Positions 16,071 to 25,159 of a stretch of 43,648 bases of DNA are shown piece after piece. Positions within the stretch are counted from its first letter, which is position 1. Each line of letters starts with the position of its first letter. Origin of the DNA: Burkholderiales bacterium (GTDB lineage: Bacteria > Pseudomonadota > Gammaproteobacteria > Burkholderiales > Burkholderiaceae_D); contig JACQDW010000183.1 of NCBI GenBank assembly GCA_016200845.1, positions 1 to 43,648 on the forward strand, given 5' to 3'. The notes beneath the pieces were generated by a model. It saw nothing but the letters and a program-made list of their open reading frames with translations. It was not told the origin of the DNA and ran no database searches. Position numbers and translations under genes: made by a program.

Positions 16071-16861
16071 TGCCGTTTTATGCGCATATTGATTGGACGC
16101 GCCCTTGGTACGCGTCGATTCTTCCGGCTTCACAAAAAATCCTGGCGACGCAAGATTGGCGTGGTGCTTTAAATCAGACGGCGCAAGCGATGGGCTTGCG
16201 CAATCATCGCGACTTGCCTTTGCAATTTATTCCGCAAGAAGATTTGCCCGAGGGTGTGGCTTACGAGAGCCACATTAGCAGCGCAGGTAAAGTGCCGACG
16301 CGTGAGAATTTGCACGATTTTTTTAATGCCTTGGTGTGGCTGAGCTTTCCAAAAATCAAGCGTCAACTCAATGCCTTGCAAGCGGCACAAATCGCGCAGT
16401 TAGGAATAGGCAAATCACGCGGCCCGGCGCGCGATGCGGCGACCATTTTTGATGAAAATGCAGCGATTCTGGTGTTGGAAGATTCGGATGTAGGGCGGCA
16501 ATTGCTCGTGCATTTACAGGCGCATGAATGGCATAAGGCGCTGTATGAGATGGCGGCTCATTTTGGAACGCAAGCACAGGTGTGGAGTTTTGGTCATGCC
16601 TTGATGGAAAAGCTGGTGCAACCTTACAAAGCCATCACTGCACATACTTGGGTAGTGTGGGCGAACAGCGAATTTTTTGCGATGTCCCACGATGCACAGG
16701 CGGCGTGGATAGACGAGACTGTCAGTGCCACTTTGCATCGCCATGATTTAAGCACCGCTGACTACACGCCTTTGCCCGTGGCTGGAATCCCGGGTTGGAA
16801 CGCTGAGCAAACGGCGGCGTTTTATCAGGACAGCACGGTGTTTCGCGCCAAGCGAATGTGA
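16070..16861 (+). CDS. DUF3025-family protein
   Basis: A 263-residue cytoplasmic protein of unknown function. The segment HDFFNALVWLSFPKIKRQLNALQA and the following FDENAAILV match the DUF3025 family, which is often found next to pyrC in Betaproteobacteria. The start at 16070 overlaps the pyrC stop as TAATG with GGAAAG nine bases before it; an in-frame ATG at 16055 would add five residues. The close coupling with pyrC is seen; no biochemical role is known. Confidence 0.85.
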   Translation: MPFYAHIDWTRPWYASILPASQKILATQDWRGALNQTAQAMGLRNHRDLPLQFIPQEDLPEGVAYESHISSAGKVPTRENLHDFFNALVWLSFPKIKRQLNALQAAQIAQLGIGKSRGPARDAATIFDENAAILVLEDSDVGRQLLVHLQAHEWHKALYEMAAHFGTQAQVWSFGHALMEKLVQPYKAITAHTWVVWANSEFFAMSHDAQAAWIDETVSATLHRHDLSTADYTPLPVAGIPGWNAEQTAAFYQDSTVFRAKRM

Positions 16862-16863
16862 AT

Positions 16864-17745
16864 TTAAGAACGTTTGCCGTGATACAGCCAAGGCAGCATC
16901 AATTCTGTTGTCTCAGCTGCGGTATCGACTGGTGACTTAGATTGATGCGCGACGGCTGCGCAAATTGCTTCTATCAGACACAGCACCACACCCTCAGAAT
17001 TAAATTGACGTTTGGTTTGCGCATACAAAGTGACATCGGCGATCGACGCCACGGGGGAACGTGGGCTATCGGTCAGCGCCAAAATCGGAACCTGACGCCG
17101 TTTGGCTTGTTCCAGCAAGGTGACAACATCGCTGGCATAACGTGGGAAAGAAATGCCAATCACCAAATCGCGTTCAGTAAATTTGTATAAATGGCGTGAG
17201 ACGTGCGCCGCGCCACCGGTTCCTATATTGGCTTGCACGCTGTCACAATAGCTGGTGAGAGCGTGACACATGATGCCGCCCAGATAGGCGCTGGCGCCAT
17301 AGCCGATAATGTAGATGCGATCAGCATCAAGAATCATTTGTACCGCGCGATCGTACATCTCAGCACGACAATCTCTGCGCGTGAGTTCCAGATTATTGAT
17401 GTCTTCGCTCAGTGATCGAGTGATCATATCGGCGGCAGAGTCGGAGCGTCCGATTTCTGAGCGCAAGCCTTCGATCGGTGCCAACATCGATTCAAACCCA
17501 GACACTAATTCGGCACGAAACTGCGGATAGCCATCAAACCCCAGCGCACGGGCAAAACGATTGGCGGTGGCGTTGGAAATGCCGACCGCATCTGCCAGCT
17601 CATCAATCGACATGGTTGCAGCACGAAAACTGTTGGCGACCACATAGTCGGCTGTGATTTTGTGTGATTTCGATAGCGTGCTGTAGATGCGGCCGATACG
17701 CTCATTGATTGATCCGACTGGTGTTTTCGCTTTTCTGGGGCTCAT
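16864..17745 (-). CDS. MurR/RpiR-family transcriptional regulator
   Basis: A 293-residue regulator. The N-terminal RpiR helix-turn-helix spans about residues 10-85 (SIDELADAVGISNATANRFARALGFDGYPQF), and the SIS sugar-phosphate isomerase domain spans about 125-265 (YIIGYGASAYLG, VIGISFPRYASDVV, LALTDSPRSP). These proteins sense phosphorylated sugars and repress or activate sugar genes. No obvious sugar operon is adjacent. I chose ATG 17745 (MSPRKAK); a GTG at 17814 would add 23 residues with no better ribosome site. It converges tightly on DUF3025, with two bases between the stops. Confidence 0.88.
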   Translation of the reverse strand: MSPRKAKTPVGSINERIGRIYSTLSKSHKITADYVVANSFRAATMSIDELADAVGISNATANRFARALGFDGYPQFRAELVSGFESMLAPIEGLRSEIGRSDSAADMITRSLSEDINNLELTRRDCRAEMYDRAVQMILDADRIYIIGYGASAYLGGIMCHALTSYCDSVQANIGTGGAAHVSRHLYKFTERDLVIGISFPRYASDVVTLLEQAKRRQVPILALTDSPRSPVASIADVTLYAQTKRQFNSEGVVLCLIEAICAAVAHQSKSPVDTAAETTELMLPWLYHGKRS

Positions 17746-17932
17746 TATGATGGCTGTCTCGGTGGGTCTTCGTTTTTTTTTGTGGAGTACGAAGTCATAC
17801 ATTGTTTGTGTCACAAAATACCATAAGCGAGAGAGCCAATCAAATCTGGATGCATTTGCTTACAATTTGGTGGGTGTGTGGTGTGGCGCTGGCTTGTCGG
17901 ATTGCACATCGCATCTTGGTAACTGAATTCGT

Positions 17933-17938
17933 TATAAT
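17933..17938 (+). promoter_or_regulatory. Possible -10 element of the YgjP-like gene
   Basis: TATAAT occurs 28 bases before the start codon at 17966. No good -35 at 16-18 bases is present, so the call is weak. Confidence 0.35.
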
Positions 17939-17965
17939 GAGCTCTCTCATATTTATATTGATGCC

Positions 17966-18814
17966 ATGTCTGGAACTTTTTCATCATTGACGCAAGGCTT
18001 GCAGCGCGCTTTGCAGTTAGATTTTTTTGGTGATTTGCTAGGCTTGCGCACGCCTGTTGTTGCCCCGGATGATGTACCAGCTCCCGGTGTGCGTCTGCGG
18101 AAAATCTTGATTCGGGAAACCGTGTTGGAGTACGAATTGCGACGCTCGTCGCGTCGTAGTATCGGGTTTTTGATTGCCGATCAGGGTTTGCGTATCACTG
18201 CGCCGCGCTGGGTCACGCTGGTTCAGATTGAGCAGGCGATTTTAGAAAAGCAGCAGTGGATATTTGCCAAGCTCAGGGAAAAGCAAGAGCGCGTGACACG
18301 TCGCTCGCAACCGGCAATGCGTTGGGAAGATGGAGCGCGTTTGCCCTATTTGGGCGGACATTTGACTTTGCGCTTAACGCAGGGGCGACGACTGGTGCTG
18401 AGCCACGATATAGAGCAAGCGAGCTTGATTATTGCCGTGCCGCCAGACGCTGATGAGCAGCAATTGAAAGATAAAGTGCGGAGTTGGTTGCAGCACGAGG
18501 CGAGGCGGGTGTTTTTGGCGCGCTTGCCTGTGTTCGCAGAAAAACTCGGAGTGCATTATCAGTCCATGCATTTGTCGTCGGCGAATACGCGCTGGGGATC
18601 GTGCACGGCGCAGGGGAAAATTCGTCTCAACTGGCGCTTGATCCACTTTTCGGCTGAGATCATCGATTATGTGGTGGCGCACGAGTTATCGCATTTGTGC
18701 GAGATGAATCACAGCCCAAAATTCTGGGCAACGGTGGAGTCGGTTCTGCCCGATTATGAACTTGCTAAGCGCCAGTTGCGCGCCCATGCTGCTGCGGATT
18801 TGCCCACGTTTTAG
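17966..18814 (+). CDS. YgjP-like (DUF45/M48) metallopeptidase
   Basis: A 282-residue protein with the zinc motif HELSH at residues 239-243 and the downstream helix MNHSPKFWATVE, which supplies the third ligand in YgjP-like (WLM/SprT-related) peptidases. NTRWGSC is the conserved loop before the motif. Residues 45-60 (RKILIRETVLEYELRRS) and ITAPRW match the family's N-terminal strand region. It has no signal peptide, so it acts in the cytoplasm. In many Betaproteobacteria this gene lies next to plsC/gmhB/glyS, as here with an inserted cluster between. Confidence 0.85.
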   Translation: MSGTFSSLTQGLQRALQLDFFGDLLGLRTPVVAPDDVPAPGVRLRKILIRETVLEYELRRSSRRSIGFLIADQGLRITAPRWVTLVQIEQAILEKQQWIFAKLREKQERVTRRSQPAMRWEDGARLPYLGGHLTLRLTQGRRLVLSHDIEQASLIIAVPPDADEQQLKDKVRSWLQHEARRVFLARLPVFAEKLGVHYQSMHLSSANTRWGSCTAQGKIRLNWRLIHFSAEIIDYVVAHELSHLCEMNHSPKFWATVESVLPDYELAKRQLRAHAAADLPTF

Positions 18815-18820
18815 TATTGC

Positions 18821-19132
18821 TTAGTCGTCTGTATCGCGTTTCAAATTTTTCAGCAGTGCATTCACTTCTGCGCTTAAGGGAATGCCGTATTGCCGCAACA
18901 ATTGCACATGCAAGACTAAGTTTTCCAATACAAGTTTGGCCGCGACGGCGAGCAGGGTGACTTGCCTGTCTTCTACACTGAAATTCTCCAGACGTTCTGC
19001 CATCTCGCACAGATGATTGGCGACGATTTCGCGTAATTGATCTTCTTGAAAAGGCAGATCACCAAAGTCGATCGGGTCTTCGCTCTCGACTTCTTTCATC
19101 AGGATTTGTAATGCTTCGGGCGTGATCGACAT
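18821..19132 (-). CDS. Small helical protein, unknown function
   Basis: A 103-residue acidic, mostly helical protein starting MSITPEALQIL, with AAG-GTG (AAGG) seven to ten bases upstream. It contains leucine-rich amphipathic helices (VTLLAVAAKLVLENLVLHVQLL) without a membrane segment or recognisable motif. It lies 10 bases after the cupin gene and seems to be the last gene of that leftward unit, converging on the YgjP-like gene with six bases between stops. Confidence 0.65.
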   Translation of the reverse strand: MSITPEALQILMKEVESEDPIDFGDLPFQEDQLREIVANHLCEMAERLENFSVEDRQVTLLAVAAKLVLENLVLHVQLLRQYGIPLSAEVNALLKNLKRDTDD

Positions 19133-19142
19133 GTTGTTCACC

Positions 19143-19619
19143 TTAATAGGATGTGCCGTCCTTATGCAAAAACTGCCATTGTCCTTCCACAAAAACCGCC
19201 TTTAAATCATCGTCGGGATAAGTCACTTCATCGCCCGCACTGCGATCGCCCACTTCCAGATAAATCACGGTGTCGGCACTGTCGTTGACGAGTTGATGAG
19301 CGTCGCCATTACCAGCTTTAAAGCCCGCGCACATGCCAGGTGCCAGGTGGGTTTTGCCCGCGTTGGTGATGAGGCTGGGATGACCTTGCACGATGTAGAT
19401 GAATTCGTCTTGACTGGCGTGACTATGGCGCAGCGCCGAGCTGCCACCGGGAGCGAGATGGGTGAGGTTGACGCCAAAATTACTTAAGCCAAACAAATCA
19501 CCCAACACGCGTTTTTCACGCCCTTCCATCCGGGCAGCAAACGGGGCTGGGTAGAGCGATTTGACGCTGCGAGGCGCGACGTCGGTAGCGACGACGGCGA
19601 TGGGGTTTGTTGTGCTCAT
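19143..19619 (-). CDS. Cupin-domain protein
   Basis: A 158-residue protein with a single beta-barrel cupin domain. Motif 1 reads LRHSHASQDEFIYIVQG with His-x-His and Glu available for a metal, and motif 2 reads GDAHQLVNDS with the fourth His. An aromatic tail (PDDDLKAVFVEGQWQFLHKDG) matches cupins of the sugar-isomerase/dioxygenase-like type. No signal peptide. It lies 33 bases downstream of the LysE exporter, on the same strand. Substrate unknown. Confidence 0.8.
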   Translation of the reverse strand: MSTTNPIAVVATDVAPRSVKSLYPAPFAARMEGREKRVLGDLFGLSNFGVNLTHLAPGGSSALRHSHASQDEFIYIVQGHPSLITNAGKTHLAPGMCAGFKAGNGDAHQLVNDSADTVIYLEVGDRSAGDEVTYPDDDLKAVFVEGQWQFLHKDGTSY

Positions 19620-19652
19620 GAGGTTTTCAATCGAGAGGAAGGTGATTGAATT

Positions 19653-20318
19653 TTAGACCCATAGCACCAGACCAGCAATCCCTAACAAGACTAATGCCAC
19701 AAGCAGGTTGACCGCTTGCATCAGCCAGGCATGCCCACGTACACGATTAGCAATCAGCCCGCCAGCGAAGATGGCTAACAGGTCGGCAGGGATGGCGGTG
19801 ATGGGGATTAAAGACGACAGGAAAAACATCTCCGTGGCGGAGAAATGCGGCACAAATTGCGGCATGAACGAGAGGAAGAAAATGATGGTTTTGGGGTTGG
19901 AGAGTTCGATCAACACACCATTGATGAAGAGGCGGCTATAGGTTTGCCTGTGTGTGTTCGGGTTTTGTTTTTCCTTGACTGTGAATGGCTTTGCGACATC
20001 GATGTTGCGCGATTCAGGTACAGGAAAATTGAGCGAGGCTTTGAAGGCATCATAGGCGAGATAAGTTAGATACAGTGCGCCCAGGTATTTGATGACTTGC
20101 AGCAGCCAGGGAAATTGGATCGCAATGATACTCAGTCCCAGCGCAGCGAATAAGGCATGTAGCATACCGCCAACCGCTAAGCCTAATGAGGAAGCCAAGC
20201 CTCCGCCATGCCCGAATTGGACGCTGCGCGATAAGACATAGGCCATGGAGGGACCGGGCGAGGCGCTGAGCAACAGACCAGCAACGACGACTGTAAATAA
20301 GCTACTTATTGGGTCCAT
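19653..20318 (-). CDS. LysE/RhtB-family amino-acid exporter
   Basis: A 221-residue inner-membrane protein with six hydrophobic segments. GLLLSASPGPSMAYVLSRS near the N terminus is the conserved PGP motif of LysE/RhtB transporters, and NPKTIIFFLSFMPQF is the second family motif. These proteins export amino acids or derivatives by proton exchange. Its start overlaps the end of the oxygenase gene by 13 bases, so the two are translated together, and the oxygenase product is a candidate substrate. Confidence 0.9.
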   Translation of the reverse strand: MDPISSLFTVVVAGLLLSASPGPSMAYVLSRSVQFGHGGGLASSLGLAVGGMLHALFAALGLSIIAIQFPWLLQVIKYLGALYLTYLAYDAFKASLNFPVPESRNIDVAKPFTVKEKQNPNTHRQTYSRLFINGVLIELSNPKTIIFFLSFMPQFVPHFSATEMFFLSSLIPITAIPADLLAIFAGGLIANRVRGHAWLMQAVNLLVALVLLGIAGLVLWV

Positions 20319-21346
20319 CGTATTTTTCCTTTCAAAAAAGGATTTCTCGCTTGGTGTAGATGGGCGATTTCCAGTGAGTTCGCTGTTGGATTGAGTGGTG
20401 CGGCTTGCATACGCAAGTAGGCAAAATCCTGACGTACTTGTTGCAGTAAATGTTCCCCGGCGACCAGTGAATGTAGTGTTGTGAGATAGCTAGGATTGAG
20501 GTTTTCTAACATGGGCTCGATCCGCGCTTGATAGTCAAATGCAGCAAAAAATGGCATGGAAAATCGCTCCTGTCCCAAATTCAATACACGATGTGGATTA
20601 GAGCGATAACGTCCAGCGGTGATGACTTCCGCCATGTCGCCTACATTCATTACCAAAGTGTCCGGCAAGGGTGGCACGTCCAGCCATTTTCCCTTTCTGT
20701 CCACGGTTTGTAAACCTGCCTTGGTTTGATACAACAAGGTAAAAAATTCATAGTCGGTATGCGCGCCCATCATTGTATGTGTCTGGGCATCACGCGGCAG
20801 ATTTTGGTTTTCTGGATAATGAATCAAGCGCAATTGCGCTATTGGTTTGCGCATCAGATTGGTGAGCGTATGACTGCGTAAGCCAAGTGCGGCTTCTATG
20901 CTTTGGGTCAGCAGATAAGCGAGCTGGCTGATGGCTTGATAGTAGCCATATACTGCGGGGCGAAATTGAGGCAAATCAGGCCAGGTATTCGGACCATAAA
21001 AAATATTGCCCGCCAAAAAATCGGGATCCTCAAAGGGTAGTTCCAGCCCGATATCATAAGCCTCGTACAAACGTTGCGCTTCGTCGGGATATTGGCCATT
21101 TTCATCAAAGCCGACATAACCAGAATGGCGAGCGGCATGGGCAATGCTGTAGTGCTGTTTGTAGAGAGTGGGGAGGGAGAAAAATTCGTAGGCTGCATCT
21201 TGTGCTGCGCGGATCAGGGCGGGGGGAATGCCATGATTTTTGAGGTAACAAAAACCAGTTTGTGAGAGCGCAAGATCGAGGCTAGTGATGAATGGTTTGT
21301 CGTGCGGGTATCGTCGGATAAGTGCGAGATCGATGATAGGGATCAT
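20306..21346 (-). CDS. 2-oxoglutarate/Fe(II) oxygenase of the isopenicillin N synthase family
   Basis: A 346-residue cytoplasmic enzyme. The iron triad is His196 and Asp198 in GAHTDYEFFTLL and His252 in NPHRVLN, and Arg261/Ser263 in RFSMPFF is the 2-oxoglutarate RxS motif. The N-terminal domain (PIIDLALI, GFCYLKNHGIP) is the standard DIOX_N fold. RxS means it uses 2-oxoglutarate, unlike true IPNS. Relatives hydroxylate or desaturate amino acids, nucleobases or hormones. It begins a leftward unit with LysE, cupin and a small protein. Confidence 0.88.
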   Translation of the reverse strand: MIPIIDLALIRRYPHDKPFITSLDLALSQTGFCYLKNHGIPPALIRAAQDAAYEFFSLPTLYKQHYSIAHAARHSGYVGFDENGQYPDEAQRLYEAYDIGLELPFEDPDFLAGNIFYGPNTWPDLPQFRPAVYGYYQAISQLAYLLTQSIEAALGLRSHTLTNLMRKPIAQLRLIHYPENQNLPRDAQTHTMMGAHTDYEFFTLLYQTKAGLQTVDRKGKWLDVPPLPDTLVMNVGDMAEVITAGRYRSNPHRVLNLGQERFSMPFFAAFDYQARIEPMLENLNPSYLTTLHSLVAGEHLLQQVRQDFAYLRMQAAPLNPTANSLEIAHLHQARNPFLKGKIRWTQ

Positions 21347-21566
21347 AAGTCTCCTGCTTTAAGTGTTCACATAAAAATTTTTTATTTTAAAACACAAAAA
21401 ATTAAACACTCAAGCAAGATAGCAAATGAAATATCAAAAAGCAAAAAAATTTAAACGGAATGGCAAAGCTAAGGCGCAGAGACGTCAGGAACGATATCGG
21501 TGCGCCTCTGTAATTGGCTATTTGGATTATGAATATACGCGTCGCCGCACCATTCAGATTCTGGAG

Positions 21567-22301
21567 TTATTGATAGATCTTAGGCGAAATCACGCGCATT
21601 TCCGCTTCTATCCATTCTTCGACCTTACTCATCAGCTCGGCCGCGTTCATGTCTTCTGGCGCGATCGGCTTGCCGACTGAGACTGTGATGGTGCCGGGGC
21701 GTTTGATGAAGGAGTTTTTCGGCCAGCATTCGCCCGAATTCAAAGCGATGGGAATGACCGGGGTGTTGGTCTCGATGGCGAGACGGGTGCCACCACCTTT
21801 GTAATTGCCTTTTTTTCCGACCGCGATGCGTGTGCCTTCGGGGAACATGATGACCCACTGACCATCTGCTAAACGCTTGCGACCGATCGTGACGACCTGC
21901 GCAAAAGCATCCTTGCCCTTGTTGCGGTCGATCGGGATCATCTTCATTAATGAAATCGCCCAGCCAAAAAAAGGAATATAAGTGATGGATTTTTTAAACA
22001 CGAAGACCAGTGGGCGTGGCGTTGCCATTAGCAGAAAAATAGTTTCCCACGCTGATTGATGCTTGGAAAGGACGATCACCGGACCATCGGGGAAATTTTC
22101 AAAACCACGCGTTTCATAACGGATGCCGCAGATCACTTTAGCCGCCCAAATGATGAAGACATTCCAGCGCGCAGTGGCCCAATAGCGCTGGTTGTAAGGC
22201 AAAGGCGCGAACAGAAAACAGATGGGTGCCCAGATCACGGTGGCGAGTGCTAATACCAGGGTGAAGATGAGAGAGCGTATGAAACAAAGTGCTGAATGCA
22301 T
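21567..22301 (-). CDS. plsC: 1-acyl-sn-glycerol-3-phosphate acyltransferase
   Basis: A 244-residue membrane enzyme that acylates lysophosphatidic acid to phosphatidic acid. One hydrophobic helix lies at residues 10-32. The catalytic block reads SKHQSAWET, with Glu in place of Asp of HX4D, a form I recall from other betaproteobacterial PlsC proteins. FPEGTR is the phosphate-binding motif and NTPVIPIALNSG is motif 4. A palindromic repeat separates it from the upstream gmhB. Confidence 0.9.
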   Translation of the reverse strand: MHSALCFIRSLIFTLVLALATVIWAPICFLFAPLPYNQRYWATARWNVFIIWAAKVICGIRYETRGFENFPDGPVIVLSKHQSAWETIFLLMATPRPLVFVFKKSITYIPFFGWAISLMKMIPIDRNKGKDAFAQVVTIGRKRLADGQWVIMFPEGTRIAVGKKGNYKGGGTRLAIETNTPVIPIALNSGECWPKNSFIKRPGTITVSVGKPIAPEDMNAAELMSKVEEWIEAEMRVISPKIYQ

Positions 22302-22328
22302 ATCTAATCCTGAATCAAAACATCGAAT

Positions 22329-22432
22329 TAGGACTCACGCAAAACAGACGCTGGCGTTGTTGTGTTCGCCTCGCCGTACAAAGTACTGTCTTCGGCTCCA
22401 CTCCTAGCCAGCGCAGTTTTGCGTAAGTCCTA
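22329..22432. repeat. Extragenic palindromic repeat, copy 1
   Basis: A left arm at 22329-22355 (TAGGACTCACGCAAAACAGA and on to CGCTGGC) is mirrored by 22407-22432, with 51 bases between. The arms match except for two or three positions. The inner part contains GCCTCGCCGTACA. A related copy lies at 35100. It fills most of the 141-base gap between plsC and gmhB and is followed by a run of eight A, which on the minus strand would precede the repeat. Confidence 0.75.
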
Positions 22433-22442
22433 CGAAAAAAAA

Positions 22443-23009
22443 TTAATCGCTGATCTCGCTATTATGTGCGAGCAGAGCATCGACCATCGCGGCTAAATCC
22501 GAATGGATTTGTGTGCCGGGAGGGAGACCACCTTTATTCATGGTGCCTTGACCTTTGCCAGTTAAGACCAGATTGGGCACGCAGCCTAGCACAAAACCAG
22601 ATTGCAAGTCGCGCAGTGAATCACCAACGCAATGCACGCCCTTGAGCGTGACGCCATAGCGACTGGCGATTTCTTGCAACATACCGGGCTTGGGTTTGCG
22701 GCAATCGCAATTATCGTCCGCGCTGTGCGGGCAGAAAAAAACCGCGTCAATATTGCCACCGACCTCTTCCACAGTCGCATGCATTTTTTGGTGAATGGCA
22801 TTTAACGTGGACATGGGGAACAGCTTGCGCGCCACCCCAGACTGATTGGTTGCCACCACCACGGTATAACCAGCCTGACTTAAACGAGCAATAGCCTGTG
22901 CTGATCCGGGGATGGCATGCCATTCGTCCGGCGATTTAATAAAGGCATCGGAGTCGTGATTGATCACGCCATCGCGGTCGAGAATGATCAGCTTGGTGGT
23001 GGGTGCCAT
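22443..23009 (-). CDS. gmhB: D-glycero-beta-D-manno-heptose 1,7-bisphosphate 7-phosphatase
   Basis: A 188-residue HAD phosphatase of LPS heptose synthesis. The nucleophile motif is ILDRDGVIN (Asp11, Asp13). VATNQSG is motif II, and the zinc loop has CPH and CDC with KPKPGML behind it, as in GmhB. VGDSLRDLQ is motif IV. It lies 23 bases downstream of glyS on the same strand, an order common in Betaproteobacteria. Confidence 0.93.
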   Translation of the reverse strand: MAPTTKLIILDRDGVINHDSDAFIKSPDEWHAIPGSAQAIARLSQAGYTVVVATNQSGVARKLFPMSTLNAIHQKMHATVEEVGGNIDAVFFCPHSADDNCDCRKPKPGMLQEIASRYGVTLKGVHCVGDSLRDLQSGFVLGCVPNLVLTGKGQGTMNKGGLPPGTQIHSDLAAMVDALLAHNSEISD

Positions 23010-23032
23010 TATCTTTTAGTCCATCAATACGT

Positions 23033-25117
23033 TTAAGCCGCTAATTTGGAAATATCAGCAACGCGATTTAACATGCCGTGCAATTCCGCCAGCAAAGCGA
23101 GGCGATTATTGCGCAAGGCGAGATCGTCAGCATTGACCATGACATCATTAAAGAAAGCATCGACGCCTTCACGTAGAGCTGCCAGAGTTTTTAATGCGCC
23201 GGTAAAATCGCCAGCAGCATAGGCCGCATCAACGCCCGGTTTGACATCGCCCATCGCTGTATACAATGCTTGCTCGGCTGCTTCTTGCAACAAACTTGCG
23301 TTGACTGCGCCCGGTGTGCCTTCGGCTTTTTTGAGTATATTGGTGATGCGTTTATTCGCCGCTGCTAATGAAGCGGATTCGCTCAAACTGGCAAAACTCT
23401 GCACCGCTTGCAAACGCTCCACGATGTTGTCCAGCGTATCGGGATTTTGCGCGACGACGGCTTCGACTTCGTTTTGCGAGAAGCCACGCTCACGCAATTG
23501 TCCACGCAAACGGTCGAATAAGAAATTCAAGACATCAACGCTTGGGTCTTTGCATTGCGCATTGTCCGCAAACAGTTGTGCTGCAGCCGCGATCAGACTT
23601 TGCAAAGAAATCGACAAACGCTTTTCCACCAACATACGCAAAATACCAAGGGCATGGCGGCGCAAGGCAAACGGATCTTTGTCGCCAGTCGGTTGTAAGC
23701 CTATGCTCCAGATGCCGACCAGTGTCTCGAGTTTGTCTGCCAGCGCGACGGCAGTGCCGGTGGCGGTCGCAGGCAAATTGTCGCCCGCGAAACGTGGTTG
23801 ATAATGTTCAGAAGCAGCGGCAGCCACCTCGGCATGCTCACCATCGTGCAAGGCATAATAAGTGCCCATGATGCCTTGCAATTCTGGGAATTCGCCGACC
23901 ATATCGGTCAGCAAATCGGCTTTCGCTAACAAGGCACCGCGCTCTGCTAGCGCAACATCGGCGCTCAATAATTGAGCGATCTTGCCTGCCAAAGTTTTGA
24001 CGCGTTCTGTGCGCTCTGCCTGACTGCCCAGCTTGTTGTGATACACGACGTTGGCTAGCTGTGGCAGGCGATCCGCCAGTGATTTTTTCTTGTCTTGTTC
24101 AAAGAAGAATTTGGCGTCCGATAAACGCGGACGCACTACACGCTCATTGCCTTGAATGATGTGTTCTGGCGTCGCCGTTTCTAAATTCGAGACGATTAAA
24201 AAGCGCGAACGGAGTTTGCCTTGTGCATCGGTCAGAGCAAAATATTTTTGATTGGTTTGCATCGTCAAAATCAGACACTCTTGCGGCACGCTCAAAAATT
24301 CTTGCTCAAAATGGCATTCATACACCACCGGCCATTCGACCAGCGCCGATACTTCATCGAGCAAAGATTCTGGCATCAAAACTTGATCACCATTCGCTTT
24401 GGCGAGCAAGGCATCGCGGATTTTTTCTTTGCGCTGGGCCACGTTGGCGATTACTTTGCCTTGCTCTGCTAATGCGGATGCATAGTGGTCGGCGTGGGGG
24501 ATGCTGATGCTGCCAGCGGATAAGAAGCGGTGGCCTAGCGTGTTACTGTCTGCAGTTAAGCCGAGTGCAGCTAGTGGCACAATCTCGGCGCCATGCAAGG
24601 CGATGATGCTGTGTACCGGGCGCACAAAATGCACGGTCGCGCCATCGGGTCTTTGATAACTCATCACTTTTGGAATCGGCAATTTGCTAATCGCTTCTTC
24701 CAAGGCAATTTGCAAACTAGCTGCCAAGGCCGTACCCGACGCGGTGTAGCTGTAGAAAAAGCTGTCCGCTTTACCATCGGGCGCGCGTTCTAAGTCGGCG
24801 ATTTGTAAATCAGGGAAACCTAAGGCGGCCAGTTTTTTAGCCAGCGGTGGCGTCGCATTGCCATTGGCATCCATCGCGACCGAGACTGGCAATACTTTTT
24901 CGCGTATCTGTTTGTCCGGCGAGGTGGCGCGCACTTGCGTGATGCTGACCGCTAAGCGACGCGGTGAAGCATAGCTGGTGGCAACTGAGTCGGCTTCTAA
25001 AAAGTCACGTGCTTTTAAGCCATTGACGATGCCAGCGGCGAAGGCTTCGCCCAGTTTTGCGAGTGCTTTAGGCGGCAGTTCTTCGGTCAATAATTCAACT
25101 AAGAGTGTTTGGTTCAT
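23033..25117 (-). CDS. glyS: Glycyl-tRNA synthetase beta subunit
   Basis: A 694-residue subunit that binds tRNA-Gly and, with GlyQ, charges it with glycine. The N terminus [15 protein letters not shown] and segments [25 protein letters not shown] and [13 protein letters not shown] are typical. The HD-like middle and the C-terminal anticodon-binding helices ([22 protein letters not shown]) are complete. Length is normal (E. coli 689). It follows glyQ by 42 bases. The intact beta subunit contrasts with the shortened alpha subunit upstream. Confidence 0.96.
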   Translation of the reverse strand: MNQTLLVELLTEELPPKALAKLGEAFAAGIVNGLKARDFLEADSVATSYASPRRLAVSITQVRATSPDKQIREKVLPVSVAMDANGNATPPLAKKLAALGFPDLQIADLERAPDGKADSFFYSYTASGTALAASLQIALEEAISKLPIPKVMSYQRPDGATVHFVRPVHSIIALHGAEIVPLAALGLTADSNTLGHRFLSAGSISIPHADHYASALAEQGKVIANVAQRKEKIRDALLAKANGDQVLMPESLLDEVSALVEWPVVYECHFEQEFLSVPQECLILTMQTNQKYFALTDAQGKLRSRFLIVSNLETATPEHIIQGNERVVRPRLSDAKFFFEQDKKKSLADRLPQLANVVYHNKLGSQAERTERVKTLAGKIAQLLSADVALAERGALLAKADLLTDMVGEFPELQGIMGTYYALHDGEHAEVAAAASEHYQPRFAGDNLPATATGTAVALADKLETLVGIWSIGLQPTGDKDPFALRRHALGILRMLVEKRLSISLQSLIAAAAQLFADNAQCKDPSVDVLNFLFDRLRGQLRERGFSQNEVEAVVAQNPDTLDNIVERLQAVQSFASLSESASLAAANKRITNILKKAEGTPGAVNASLLQEAAEQALYTAMGDVKPGVDAAYAAGDFTGALKTLAALREGVDAFFNDVMVNADDLALRNNRLALLAELHGMLNRVADISKLAA

Positions 25118-25159
25118 ATTTATTCTCTACTTTATCTTGATCACAGGCTTAAGCCACAA

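Noticed and set aside
21426-21680. 84-codon plus-strand frame with a Lys/Arg-rich start
   Set aside because: Its second half is antisense to the plsC coding end and it has no ribosome site; the basic start reflects A-rich intergenic DNA.
22056-22100. Glu instead of Asp in the PlsC HX4D motif as a sign of inactivation
   Set aside because: I recall the same HQSAWE form in other betaproteobacterial PlsC proteins, and the rest of the motifs are intact.
23241-23871. Long plus-strand frames inside glyS
   Set aside because: They are antisense shadows of a well-conserved gene.
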